In this document: piece after piece, positions 1-8,755 of the stretch
How the letters are laid out: each line of letters begins with the position of its first letter
How positions within the stretch are numbered: the stretch's first letter is position 1
Assembly (NCBI GenBank): GCA_902779675.1
Contig: CACZCK010000001.1
Span: forward strand, 62,001-126,000
DNA: 64,000 nucleotides
Direction: 5' to 3'
Source of the DNA: an uncultured Coriobacteriaceae bacterium
Lineage (GTDB): Bacteria > Actinomycetota > Coriobacteriia > Coriobacteriales > Atopobiaceae
Notes under the pieces: model-generated
What the model saw: the letters and a program-made list of their open reading frames with translations, nothing else
Database searches by the model: none
What the model was told of the DNA's origin: nothing
Program-made: the position numbers and the translations under genes

Positions 1-3
1 TTT

Positions 4-264
4 TCAGAATCCATCCTCCCCTGCCCGCTCCTCGGCGGCACGAACCTGCTCGAGGCCCAGGCGCTGCAGGGTCGCCGCCAGGTCGTGGCGGTACTGGTCG
101 ATCTCGGCCAAGCGTTCCTCGAGGGCAGCGTCGAGGAGCTGGGAGGTCTCGAGAGCCTCCCTCGTCAGCCGCTCCTCGCGCTCGCGATTGTCCAGATGCC
201 ATGCGAGCATGCCCAGGGCGATCATCGAGAGAAACAGCGCGACCATGGTCGTCAGGACGCTCAT
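4..264 (-). CDS. Small membrane-anchored coiled-coil protein, unknown function
   Basis: An 86-residue protein with one hydrophobic helix (about residues 5-23) followed by a strongly charged helical stretch rich in Glu, Arg and Leu with coiled-coil character and no Cys or catalytic motif. Its ATG overlaps the stop of the preceding sensor-like gene in an ATGA junction, so the two are probably translationally coupled and co-regulated. The order (polytopic sensor first, small anchored coiled coil second) suggests a partner subunit, but this is inference. I do not recognise the family. The gene ends at the edge of the window, so any downstream operon member (a response regulator would be the obvious candidate) is not visible. 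Confidence 0.7.
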   Translation of the reverse strand: MSVLTTMVALFLSMIALGMLAWHLDNREREERLTREALETSQLLDAALEERLAEIDQYRHDLAATLQRLGLEQVRAAEERAGEDGF

Positions 265-1532
265 GATGCGACTCCTTCGCTCATGACGTTCACCACCGTG
301 TTTGCGCCATGGGTGTGCTCGCGCACGACCATCGTCCCGTCGATGTCATGGAACGAGAGGAACCTCCGCGCCCAGAGCTTGCCCCATCGCGCGGGCGTCG
401 AGAGGCGCAGCACTACCTGGTTGCCCATGCCACGAACGCGCAGCTCCACGATGTCTCCCGGCATCCCACCCGTACGTTCCGCGGCCTCGCTGGCAAGGTT
501 GAGCAGAGACAGGACCATCGTCACCGACACCACCGCACCCTCGGCCACCCCCGCAACGCTAAAGTCCGGGGTCACACCCATCGCTTGGAGGCGCTGCGCA
601 CTGGCGGTGAGCACGACGTCGAGCGCGGGGCGATCGCAGTATGTACCGGCACGAAGCCGCTGGTAGGTCTGCTCCAGCCGGCGTATCTCCCGAGCCTCGT
701 CCCCCTCCTTCGAACCCAGCACGCCCAGCACGCGGCCGTTGCCCTCCAAGACGGAGAGCTCCGACTCGACTGCTCGCAGGTGCTCCTCGACGGTCTCGTT
801 GTAGGTTGCCACCAGTGTCGCACACTCCCTCACCGCCCGTTCCCGACGCGCAATATCCCGCGCGCGCAGGAGAAGCAGCACCAGTGTTATGACGACCACC
901 GAGAACATGAGCGGATGAATGAGCGTCATATGGTTGTCGATGGTTACGAGGCGCGTCAGCCGCAGGGTTATGCCAACCGTGAACGCGATCATGCCGGCAA
1001 CGGCGGTTCCCCATGCCCAGAGGTTTCGCTGCGCCGCGTGTTGCAGCCATCGCAACAGCCGCAGCATCGGCGCACGGGCGAGCAAGGCACAGATGGCCAC
1101 CACCGAGCATGCGACGATGGTCCACAGGCCGAAGGGTCTGATATAGCCCGAATCCATGGGTTGGACAAAGACGAAGTTCGCCACGACCAGCCCGATCGAG
1201 GTACACATGCTCGCAAATATGTCGCAGAAGACCGCGCAGATGCCCACGGTAACAAGGCTGCCGCCGAACGTCGCGTATATGACCAGAAGCGACACGATTC
1301 CCAGGACGCAGGCCCAGATAGCCTGAAACGACTCCACCCAGGTGCCAGCTCCCCCATGTGCAAGCGCGTACCACAGGTAGGCGTCCACTACCGCCTTGCC
1401 CGCAAAGTAAGACCACATCAGAGCGGGCGGGCGACGGAATGGGAAGACTCCGATGAGCATGCTGTAGGTGACCGCAACCCCCGCGATGCCAAAGAGGAAG
1501 TAGTTGAGCACGTAGCTGAACGGTGCTACCAC
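261..1532 (-). CDS. Polytopic membrane protein with degenerate GHKL sensor-kinase-like C-terminus
   Basis: 423 residues. Six to seven hydrophobic segments fill residues 1-225, followed by a helical linker and a C-terminal region resembling AgrC-type GHKL kinases: a YCDRPALDVVL segment (the usual 'GNPVLDAIL' position) and an N-box-like LLNLASEAAE. The ATP-binding glycine boxes (DxGxG, GxGL) are not visible and there is no clear HD/HN phosphoacceptor motif, so ATP binding and kinase activity are doubtful. The start is a GTG preceded by AGAGGGGA at good spacing. The downstream small coiled-coil gene overlaps it by 4 nt. It may be a sensor that lost catalysis, or a receptor acting through its partner. 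The family assignment is moderate and the biological role is unknown. Confidence 0.65.
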   Translation of the reverse strand: MVAPFSYVLNYFLFGIAGVAVTYSMLIGVFPFRRPPALMWSYFAGKAVVDAYLWYALAHGGAGTWVESFQAIWACVLGIVSLLVIYATFGGSLVTVGICAVFCDIFASMCTSIGLVVANFVFVQPMDSGYIRPFGLWTIVACSVVAICALLARAPMLRLLRWLQHAAQRNLWAWGTAVAGMIAFTVGITLRLTRLVTIDNHMTLIHPLMFSVVVITLVLLLLRARDIARRERAVRECATLVATYNETVEEHLRAVESELSVLEGNGRVLGVLGSKEGDEAREIRRLEQTYQRLRAGTYCDRPALDVVLTASAQRLQAMGVTPDFSVAGVAEGAVVSVTMVLSLLNLASEAAERTGGMPGDIVELRVRGMGNQVVLRLSTPARWGKLWARRFLSFHDIDGTMVVREHTHGANTVVNVMSEGVAS

Positions 1533-1697
1533 GGCAGTCCCCTCTCACGGCGTCGGTCGGAACGCAAATAGCCGCACGCCCCGCGCTGAAGGCGCATACG
1601 GGCCGGCAGGCCAACGCCACACAGTATCACGCCGAACGTGCCTGCAGACACCCTCCCTTCGGCCATCGGGGAAGCGTATGCCAGATGGGCATACAAG

Positions 1698-1731
1698 AGG
1701 GGCTCCCGGAAACCTTCGTCCCGGGAGTCCC
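1698..1731 (-). terminator. Hairpin downstream of flavodoxin
   Basis: CTCCCGG (1703-1709) pairs with CCGGGAG (1721-1727) and flanking GGG/CCC extends the stem. On the minus strand it lies about 45 nt after the flavodoxin stop and is followed by a weak T-rich stretch. It is a probable intrinsic terminator. Confidence 0.45.
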
Positions 1732-1776
1732 TTGGCTCGTCTTGGCCCGTCGGCCAAGCGTCATGCGATACGGGTG

Positions 1777-2175
1777 CTACGCCAGCTTGGCGGCAGCAGC
1801 CTTGAGGGCAGCCTCGGCCTCGTCATCGGGCTCGAGGTTGGCAATGACGGTCTCCACCACGTTGACGCCGTCGCTCTCGGCAGCGTCCTTCCAGGTGTCC
1901 ATCCACTCGCCGGTGCCCCAGTCATAGGAGCCGAACAGCACGACGGCCTTGCCGTCGAGCTCGCCCTTGCACGCGTCCCACAGCTCCTCGAAGTCGGGGT
2001 CGAGCTCCTCGGCACCCATGGCAGGGCAACCGAAGGCAAAGGCGTCGTACTCGGCGCACTTGTCGGCGGAGAAGTCCTCCCAGCTGATGGCCTCGCCACC
2101 AGCGGCCTCGGCCAGGATGTTGGCCATGGCCTCGGTGTTGCCGGTCTGGGACCAATACACAACTGCAACGCTCAT
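1777..2175 (-). CDS. Short-chain flavodoxin
   Basis: 132 residues. A soluble FMN-carrying electron shuttle that can replace ferredoxin when iron is scarce. The N-terminus YWSQTGNTEAMA is the phosphate-binding loop of flavodoxins. GCPAMGAEELD and FGSYDWGTGEWM occupy the two FMN-flanking loop positions. The acidic composition is typical. The start is fixed by GGAGGATATAGC just before the ATG. It is the last gene of the minus-strand group 38-aa ORF - DUF3793 - flavodoxin, next to the Feo iron-uptake genes, which suggests iron-responsive expression. No frameshift or missing residue is apparent. Confidence 0.9.
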   Translation of the reverse strand: MSVAVVYWSQTGNTEAMANILAEAAGGEAISWEDFSADKCAEYDAFAFGCPAMGAEELDPDFEELWDACKGELDGKAVVLFGSYDWGTGEWMDTWKDAAESDGVNVVETVIANLEPDDEAEAALKAAAAKLA

Positions 2176-2237
2176 GCTATATCCTCCTTGGATACTCTCC
2201 AGCCCACACCCCTGTGTGCGGGCATCGTTACCTCATG

Positions 2238-2930
2238 TCAGATCGCGGGCTGTGCCGCGAACAGCGCGTGAAGCGGCTCCCCCGCCGCAAACCTGCTGCG
2301 GCAGCGACGCTCCTGCGCCTCGAGCGCCCGAAAGCGCCTCTTGGCCGCATGCTCGTCGCCATAGGCATGCCAGGCGCCGCGACACGTGGCCTCCTTCCCC
2401 TCCATGAACCCGCGCACGTCCTCGGGCGGATAGCCCAGAAAGACGCCGATCTCGTGCGGGAAGGCCGAAGCCGGAGCCTTTGGCGCATGGTAGTAGCCCA
2501 CCAGGCGCCGCCTCAGCTCGCAGAGCAGCTCCTGCGGCGTGACCCCTTCGTAGCCCTGCTCGCGCAGGATGGCTACGGCCTCTGGGTCGCCCAGGCTGTC
2601 TGCCAGCTCGCAGTCACGCCACACCAGCAGAAACACGCGGCGGTCGGTGCGGTAGAGCACTGCCACGCGCATGCCGTAGGCGGGAAGCATCTCGGCGTAG
2701 GCGCGCAAGGCCTCGTCGAGCGCCTGGCGCACCAGACGGCGCCACTTGCCAGCGCTGTACGCGCGCATGGGGATGCTAAAGATGGCTGCGGGCTTCGCGC
2801 CAGCAATCACCCCAGCCGCATTGCTCACCAGCGACTCGGCAAAGGTGATGCACACGTCGTTGAGGCTCTGGTCGCTGCCCGCCCCGAGTCCGTCGGCCAG
2901 ACGCACGGCCATGGCGTGGCGGCCGCTCAT
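2238..2930 (-). CDS. DUF3793 family protein
   Basis: 230 residues and soluble. The HEIGVFLGYPPEDVRGF segment near the middle is the hallmark of DUF3793, a family common in anaerobic Firmicutes and Coriobacteriia. The ATG overlaps the stop of a 38-codon ORF (ATGA), so translation is probably coupled to it. Flavodoxin follows about 60 nt downstream in the same direction. The biochemical role of DUF3793 is unknown. Its pairing with flavodoxin, and the Feo genes on the other side of enolase, suggest a part in iron-limited redox metabolism; that is inference from context only. Confidence 0.8.
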   Translation of the reverse strand: MSGRHAMAVRLADGLGAGSDQSLNDVCITFAESLVSNAAGVIAGAKPAAIFSIPMRAYSAGKWRRLVRQALDEALRAYAEMLPAYGMRVAVLYRTDRRVFLLVWRDCELADSLGDPEAVAILREQGYEGVTPQELLCELRRRLVGYYHAPKAPASAFPHEIGVFLGYPPEDVRGFMEGKEATCRGAWHAYGDEHAAKRRFRALEAQERRCRSRFAAGEPLHALFAAQPAI

Positions 2931-3043
2931 GCCAGACGTCCCGCAGGAGCGGCAGGCGCGAGCCTGCGGCCGAGCTCGGTGCGCACGGCAATGGCCACGC
3001 CGGCCACCAGGGCCGCGAGTCCCGCTGCGACGAATGCATCCAT
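2927..3043 (-). CDS. 38-residue hydrophobic small protein upstream of DUF3793
   Basis: Below the usual length cut-off. ATG at 3043 is preceded by AAGGAG with 6-nt spacing. The product begins MDAFVAAGLAALVAGVAIAV, a probable single membrane helix, followed by a basic tail ending GRRLAPAAPAGRLA. The stop overlaps the DUF3793 start (ATGA), the normal arrangement for a coupled real gene or leader ORF. It could be a small membrane protein or a leader peptide whose translation sets DUF3793 expression. No Cys or metal-ligand residues are present, unlike the Cys-rich small proteins usually found beside FeoB. Confidence 0.55.
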   Translation of the reverse strand: MDAFVAAGLAALVAGVAIAVRTELGRRLAPAAPAGRLA

Positions 3044-3068
3044 GGGCTAGCTCCTTGTCCAGAAGAAG

Positions 3069-3107
3069 GGGTGCCGCCGGCCAGGGGGTGAGACGCCGGC
3101 GGCACCC
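3069..3107 (-). terminator. Strong hairpin between enolase and the DUF3793 group
   Basis: GGGTGCCGCCGGC (3069-3081) pairs perfectly with GCCGGCGGCACCC (3095-3107), a 13-bp GC-rich stem with a 13-nt loop. On the minus strand it is followed by CCTTCTTCT. It should terminate enolase transcription. Only about 25 nt separate it from the 38-aa ORF, too short for a full promoter, so read-through may feed the downstream genes. Confidence 0.65.
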
Positions 3108-3174
3108 TGCGAAGGCCGTATGGAGCGCGGGGAGAGGGCCACGACTCCGACGGCAGGGTTAAGCGGAATACGTC

Positions 3175-4542
<1,368 letters not shown>

Positions 4543-4641
4543 GGGGGCATCGGGACTTTCTTCGAGTGGTTTGTGAATCCGCGCAGACGCGCTGCTGACG
4601 GCCTTCGTTTAGCCCGGGGGATTACTCCCCCCACCGGCCGG

Positions 4642-5106
4642 CTAGCGACGCCGCTTGCGGCCCGTAGGCTCCTCATGATCGCAGGTAAACTCGCACAGCA
4701 GCGCCATCAGCACCAGCGCGACACCGGCCACGCGGGCAAAGGGCAGCATGAGCGTACGGCACTGCATGCTTGCCTCGGCACACAAGGCGAGCGCTGTGCC
4801 CGGCAACACCGCCACGAGCACTCCCACCACCGCCAGCAGGAGGTCGAAGCTGCGCTTGGTTGCCTTGTCGGCCCCAAAGAGTCGCACCACAGCCAGGCCC
4901 ACGGCCACAAAACCAAGCCCCGTGAGTACGCGTCCTGCCGTGGCACAGGCGGCAACCGACCCATCCGCATGCGAACAGGGCCCCGCGATGGTGCGCACCC
5001 CGGTCAGCAGCAAAATGGCAACCACCGAAAGCACCACATCCAGCGCCCCCGTATGAGGCCGCGGCGGCGTCTTCGTGCGCTTCTTGCTCTTGCTGTTCTT
5101 GCCCAT
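4642..5106 (-). CDS. DUF4418 family membrane protein
   Basis: 154 residues with four predicted membrane helices and a very basic N-terminus (GKNSKSKKRTKTPPRP) and C-terminus (GRKRRR). The spacing of AGPC, then CATAGRVLTGLGF, then CAEASMQCRT matches DUF4418, whose conserved Cys residues lie on the outer face between helix pairs. The start at 5106 has GGGAGGG upstream; an in-frame start at 5139 is possible but less likely. The gene runs in the same direction as enolase and is divergent from the feo operon. Function is unknown. In other genomes the family sits beside MacB-like ABC transporters, but none is adjacent here. Confidence 0.65.
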   Translation of the reverse strand: MGKNSKSKKRTKTPPRPHTGALDVVLSVVAILLLTGVRTIAGPCSHADGSVAACATAGRVLTGLGFVAVGLAVVRLFGADKATKRSFDLLLAVVGVLVAVLPGTALALCAEASMQCRTLMLPFARVAGVALVLMALLCEFTCDHEEPTGRKRRR

Positions 5107-5195
5107 CAGGCTCGCCCTCCCTCGTTGTGTCTGCACCAAACCCTAGCAGACTCGAGGCCCCTGCACGTTGGCCTCAGCCATTCCATTTTGTAAGT

Positions 5196-5230
5196 CATGG
5201 TTGACTCTGTGATAAACCTAGGCTAACTTA
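5196..5230 (+). promoter_or_regulatory. feo promoter with candidate DtxR/IdeR-type operator
   Basis: TTGACT (5201-5206) and TAACTT (5224-5229) are separated by 17 nt. AACCTAGGCTAACTTA covers the -10 region and matches the right half of the IdeR/DtxR iron box (consensus TTAGGTTAGGCTAACCTAA). A related CATGGTTGAC overlaps the -35. Iron repression of feoA-feoA-feoB is the expected outcome. Confidence 0.5.
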
Positions 5231-5272
5231 TGTCTGTTTGTTACGGTGAACTTCTAGGAAAGGCGGCGCACT

Positions 5273-5482
5273 ATGCCCCTTACGCTTCTTCATGCGAGTG
5301 AGAGCAGCATCATCACGCGCATCGGCGGAAAGCCAGAAACACGTCAGTTTCTCGAGGGGCTTGGATTTGTGGTAGGCACCCCCGTCACCGTTATCAGCGA
5401 AATTGACGGCAACGTCATCTGCGCCATCAAAGACGCCCGCGTGGCCATTAGCAAAGAGATGGCCAGCAAGATCTTCGTCTAG
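5273..5482 (+). CDS. feoA: FeoA domain protein (first copy)
   Basis: 69 residues forming one SH3-like FeoA domain. FeoA is a small cytosolic partner of the Fe(II) transporter FeoB. The ETRQFLEGLGFVVGTPVTVISE segment is typical of the family (the 'LxxMGF/GxxVxV' position). AGGAAAGGCGG precedes the ATG. It is the first gene of an operon with a second feoA and feoB. It differs substantially from the second copy, so this is an old duplication, not a recent one. Confidence 0.9.
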   Translation: MPLTLLHASESSIITRIGGKPETRQFLEGLGFVVGTPVTVISEIDGNVICAIKDARVAISKEMASKIFV

Positions 5483-5549
5483 CGCCCAAGGCGCCATTTC
5501 TCTGGTTATCAGCATGGTGCACCTGCACCTGCAAGGAAGGAGTCAATAC

Positions 5550-5783
5550 ATGACACTGCGAGAGGTCAAGGTCGGTCAGACCGCTAAGGTCGTAAAGCTT
5601 ACGGGCACCGGCCCCGTCAAACGCCGCATCATGGACATGGGCATCACCAAGGGCCAAGTCGTCAACGTGATTCGAGTCGCCCCTCTTGGCGACCCCATGG
5701 AGATCACGGTGCGCAACTACGAGCTTTCGGTGCGCAAGGCCGACGCCGAGATGATCGAAGTCGAACTCGTCGAGGAGGCGTAA
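5550..5783 (+). CDS. feoA: FeoA domain protein (second copy)
   Basis: 77 residues. The start at 5550 is set by GGAAGGAG 8 nt upstream; a longer in-frame extension from 5403 overlaps the first feoA and has no support. Features are KLTGTGPVKRRIMDMGITKGQVVNVIRVAPLGDP and the ending SVRKADAEMIEVE, the classical FeoA pattern. The gene ends 5 nt before feoB, whose ribosome binding site (GAGGAGGC) lies inside the end of this ORF, so the two are tightly coupled. Confidence 0.93.
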   Translation: MTLREVKVGQTAKVVKLTGTGPVKRRIMDMGITKGQVVNVIRVAPLGDPMEITVRNYELSVRKADAEMIEVELVEEA

Positions 5784-5788
5784 AGCCC

Positions 5789-8050
5789 ATGGCAAACATT
5801 ACCATTGCCCTCGCCGGCAATCCCAACTGTGGCAAGACCACGCTCTTCAATGCCCTCACGGGCTCCAACCAGTACGTCGGCAACTGGCCTGGCGTCACCG
5901 TCGAGGAGAAGCACGGCAAGCTCAAGGGTCACTCCGACGTGACCATCGCCGACCTGCCGGGCATCTACTCGCTCTCCCCCTACACACTGGAGGAGGTCGT
6001 CGCCCGCGACTACCTCACCGACCAGCGCCCCGACGCCATCCTCAACATCGTGGACGGCACCAACCTCGAGCGCAACCTCTACCTCACCACGCAGCTGGTA
6101 GAGCTGGGCATCCCCGTGCTCGTGGCCATCAACATGATGGACATCATCGAGAAGAACGGGGATGTCATCGACCTCGTCGCGCTCGCCAAGGCGCTCGACT
6201 GCAAGGTCGTCTCCATCTCCGCTCTCAAGGGCACGGGCATCAAGGAGGCCGCCGAGGAAGCCGTCGCGCTCGCCAAGAGCGGCGTCAAGCCCATACCGCA
6301 GCATCGCTTCGCCGGCTCCGTCGAGCACGCCCTCGCCCACATCGAGGAGGTCACCGTTCACAACCTGCCCGAGGAGCAGCAGCGCTGGTACGCCGTCAAG
6401 CTCTTCGAGCGCGATGAGAAGGTGCAGCAGAAGCTGAACCTCTCCGCTGAGATCATCGCCCACATCGAGGGCGACATCGCTGCCTGTGAAACCGAGCTCG
6501 ACGACGACGCCGAGTCCATCATCACCTCGCAGCGCTACGACTACATCACCTCGATCATCGGCAACTGCCTGCGTCGAGCCGACCGCGGCGAGCTGACGAC
6601 CTCCGACAAGATCGACAAGATCGTCACCAACCGCATCTTGGCCCTTCCCATCTTCGCCGGCATCATGTACGGCGTGTACTGGATTGCCATGGGCCCGTTT
6701 GGCACCTTCCTCACCGACTGGACCAACGACGTGCTGGGCGGTGAGTGGCTGACCGAGGGTTCGCGTGCCATCTTCGAGGGCATGGGCCTCTCCGACTGGC
6801 TGGTGGGCCTGCTCGCCGACGGCATCTTCGCCGGCGTGGGCGCCGTCCTTGGCTTCGTGCCGCAGATGCTCGTCCTGTTCCTGCTTCTCGCCATCCTTGA
6901 GGACTGCGGCTACATGGCTCGTATCGCCTTCATCATGGACCGCATCTTCCGTCGCTTCGGCCTCTCCGGCAAGAGCTTCATCCCCATGCTCATCGGCACG
7001 GGCTGCGGCGTTCCTGGCGTTATGGCCTCGCGTACCATCGAGAACGAGCGTGACCGCCGCATGACCATCATGACCACCTGCTTCATCCCCTGCGGCGCCA
7101 AGATGCCCATCATCGGCCTCATCGCCGGTGCCCTCTTTGGCGGCGCAGCTTGGGTCTCCACCAGCGCCTACTTCATCGGCGTTGCCGCCATCATCATCTC
7201 GGGCATCATGCTGAAGAAGACTGCCATGTTCACCGGTGACCCCGCGCCCTTCGTCATGGAGCTTCCGGCGTACCACATGCCCACCGTGGGCAACGTGCTG
7301 CGCAGCATGTGGGAGCGCGGCTGGTCGTTCATCAAGAAGGCCGGCACCATCATTCTGCTGTCCTCCATCATCATCTGGGGCCTCAAGAGCTTCGGCACGG
7401 TCAACGGCCAGTTTGGCATGGTTGACACCCTGTACGAGAACGAGGAGCTCGTGACCGACGAGTACGTCGAGAGCGTCGCTGCCCGTACCGGCATCACTGC
7501 CGACGAGGTCAACCCCATGGACGACTCGCTGCTGGCTACCGTGGGCAACACCTTTGCCCCCATCTTCAAGCCGCTCGGCTTTGGCTCCTGGAAGCCCGCC
7601 GTGGCTACCGTCACGGGCCTGGTGGCCAAGGAGGAAGTTGTCTCCACCTTCGGCGTGCTGTACAACTACGACACCGACTCCGAGGACTGGGATGACGAGG
7701 GCTCGCCGGTGTGGGCCAACGTCAAGGCCGACTTCGACTCCTTCAGCAACGGCCATGGCCAGCTCGCCGCCTTCGCGTTCATGATCTTCAACCTGCTCTG
7801 CGCGCCGTGCTTCGCTGCCATGGGCGCCATCAAGCGCGAGATGAACAATGGCAAGTGGACCGCCATCGCCATCGGGTACATGTGCGTGTTCGCCTACGGC
7901 GCAGCTCTCGTGGTGTACCAGCTTGGTCTTGCCACCTCTGGCGCCATGAACCCGGTTGGCATGATTGCAGCCATCGCCGTACTGGCATTTGTCTGCTACA
8001 TGCTCTTCATCAAGAAGTATCAGGAGGCCGACAAGCTGCTCGTGAAGTAG
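5789..8050 (+). CDS. feoB: Ferrous iron transporter FeoB
   Basis: 753 residues. GTP-dependent inner-membrane Fe(II) permease. The N-terminal G domain shows GNPNCGKT (residues 10-17), DLPG (55-58) and an NMMD base-recognition motif near 113. A helical GDI-like region follows, then about eight membrane segments with two Gate regions, including GCGVPGVMASRTIENERDRR and the CNxxE-independent APCFAAM segment near the C-terminus. Length is normal for the family. It is the third gene of the iron-regulated operon and is followed by a strong terminator. Confidence 0.97.
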   Translation: MANITIALAGNPNCGKTTLFNALTGSNQYVGNWPGVTVEEKHGKLKGHSDVTIADLPGIYSLSPYTLEEVVARDYLTDQRPDAILNIVDGTNLERNLYLTTQLVELGIPVLVAINMMDIIEKNGDVIDLVALAKALDCKVVSISALKGTGIKEAAEEAVALAKSGVKPIPQHRFAGSVEHALAHIEEVTVHNLPEEQQRWYAVKLFERDEKVQQKLNLSAEIIAHIEGDIAACETELDDDAESIITSQRYDYITSIIGNCLRRADRGELTTSDKIDKIVTNRILALPIFAGIMYGVYWIAMGPFGTFLTDWTNDVLGGEWLTEGSRAIFEGMGLSDWLVGLLADGIFAGVGAVLGFVPQMLVLFLLLAILEDCGYMARIAFIMDRIFRRFGLSGKSFIPMLIGTGCGVPGVMASRTIENERDRRMTIMTTCFIPCGAKMPIIGLIAGALFGGAAWVSTSAYFIGVAAIIISGIMLKKTAMFTGDPAPFVMELPAYHMPTVGNVLRSMWERGWSFIKKAGTIILLSSIIIWGLKSFGTVNGQFGMVDTLYENEELVTDEYVESVAARTGITADEVNPMDDSLLATVGNTFAPIFKPLGFGSWKPAVATVTGLVAKEEVVSTFGVLYNYDTDSEDWDDEGSPVWANVKADFDSFSNGHGQLAAFAFMIFNLLCAPCFAAMGAIKREMNNGKWTAIAIGYMCVFAYGAALVVYQLGLATSGAMNPVGMIAAIAVLAFVCYMLFIKKYQEADKLLVK

Positions 8051-8079
8051 CGCTCCTGCTCGACAGCACTCCTTCCCTG

Positions 8080-8114
8080 GGGCCACTGGTATAAGCCAGT
8101 GGCCCTTCCTTCTT
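8080..8114 (+). terminator. Intrinsic terminator of the feoA-feoA-feoB operon
   Basis: GGGCCACTGG (8080-8089) pairs perfectly with CCAGTGGCCC (8096-8105) across a 6-nt loop and is followed by TTCCTTCTT. Confidence 0.85.
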
Positions 8115-8170
8115 GGCCTTGCATATCTCCACCAATGAACACCTAACGATTGATTGTTTGTAAGTAATAT

Positions 8171-8212
8171 CAGGTGAACTGTTTGAATTTGTTCACCTAG
8201 GGTAACCTATAA
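8171..8212 (+). promoter_or_regulatory. Promoter/operator of the Cys-rich protein - HMA gene pair
   Basis: AGGTGAAC (8172-8179) and GTTCACCT (8191-8198) form a perfect inverted repeat with an 11-nt spacer. It abuts TAGGGTAACCTATAA, which resembles a DtxR/IdeR half-site and the site ahead of feoA. TTGAAT (8183-8188) and CTATAA (8207-8212) could be -35 and -10 with an 18-nt spacer. The next gene has its own promoter despite lying just behind feoB. Confidence 0.4.
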
Positions 8213-8241
8213 GGAGCAGATAGCTATTAAGGAGCAGCAAC

Positions 8242-8478
8242 ATGCAGAACCTCCCGCTGAACATGGCGGATATCGTCGTTGTCACCATCATCGTCACGGT
8301 CGTCGCCCTCATCGTCCGCGGCATGCTCCGTGGCACCATAAAGACATGTGACACGGTCAGCTGCGGCGGTAATTGTAGCGGCTGTAGCAGCCAGTGTTCC
8401 TCACCCCGCCTGAAGCTGAATCGCAAACAGCGCGCACAGCTCCGTGAAATCGACCGCCGCGCAAAGGAGATCGCATGA
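8242..8478 (+). CDS. FeoB-associated Cys-rich membrane protein
   Basis: 78 residues. An N-terminal hydrophobic helix (about residues 9-28) is followed by five clustered cysteines (residues 36, 41, 45, 48, 52) in CDTVSCGGNCSGCSSQC and a basic tail. This is the typical layout of the small Cys-rich membrane proteins encoded next to FeoB in anaerobes, thought to handle Fe(II) at the transporter. AAGGAG stands 7 nt before the ATG. The stop overlaps the next gene's start (ATGA). The role is inferred from family and context. Confidence 0.85.
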   Translation: MQNLPLNMADIVVVTIIVTVVALIVRGMLRGTIKTCDTVSCGGNCSGCSSQCSSPRLKLNRKQRAQLREIDRRAKEIA

Positions 8479-8726
8479 TTCAGACCACCGTGGGTATCGA
8501 TGGCATGATGTGCGACATGTGCGAAGCGCACATCAACGACGCCTTCCGCAAGCACTTCGCCATCAAGAGCGCCAAGGCCAACCGCAAGCGCAAGCAATGT
8601 GTCATCGTCTCCGAAGAGCCGCTCGACGAGGCGCGCATTCGCGAGGTCGTCGCATCGACCGGCTACGACTTGCTCTCGATTTCCTCGGAACCCTGCAGGA
8701 AGAGGGGCTTCCTCGGACTGTTCTAG
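8475..8726 (+). CDS. Heavy-metal-associated (HMA) domain protein
   Basis: 83 residues with one HMA (ferredoxin-fold) domain. GMMCDMCEAH near residue 10 carries the CxxC metal-binding pair (Cys13, Cys16). SEEPLDEARIREVVASTGYDLL matches the second half of the fold. A third Cys lies near the C-terminus. HMA proteins are soluble Cu(I) or other soft-metal chaperones. The ATGA overlap with the Cys-rich FeoB partner gene ties it to the iron locus here. The metal it carries cannot be told from sequence. Confidence 0.85.
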   Translation: MIQTTVGIDGMMCDMCEAHINDAFRKHFAIKSAKANRKRKQCVIVSEEPLDEARIREVVASTGYDLLSISSEPCRKRGFLGLF

Positions 8727-8755
8727 ACGCACCCTCGGCTCTCTGACCGCCACGT

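Noticed and set aside
4612..4630. GGGGGA-GTAA-TCCCCC hairpin between DUF4418 and eno as a terminator
   Set aside because: The stem is only 6 bp with no following T-tract; too weak to list.
5717..8086. A 789-codon minus-strand frame opposite feoB
   Set aside because: It is the antisense shadow of feoB. Its His/Asp/Gly-rich composition reflects high-GC complement coding, and there is no ribosome binding site or family match.
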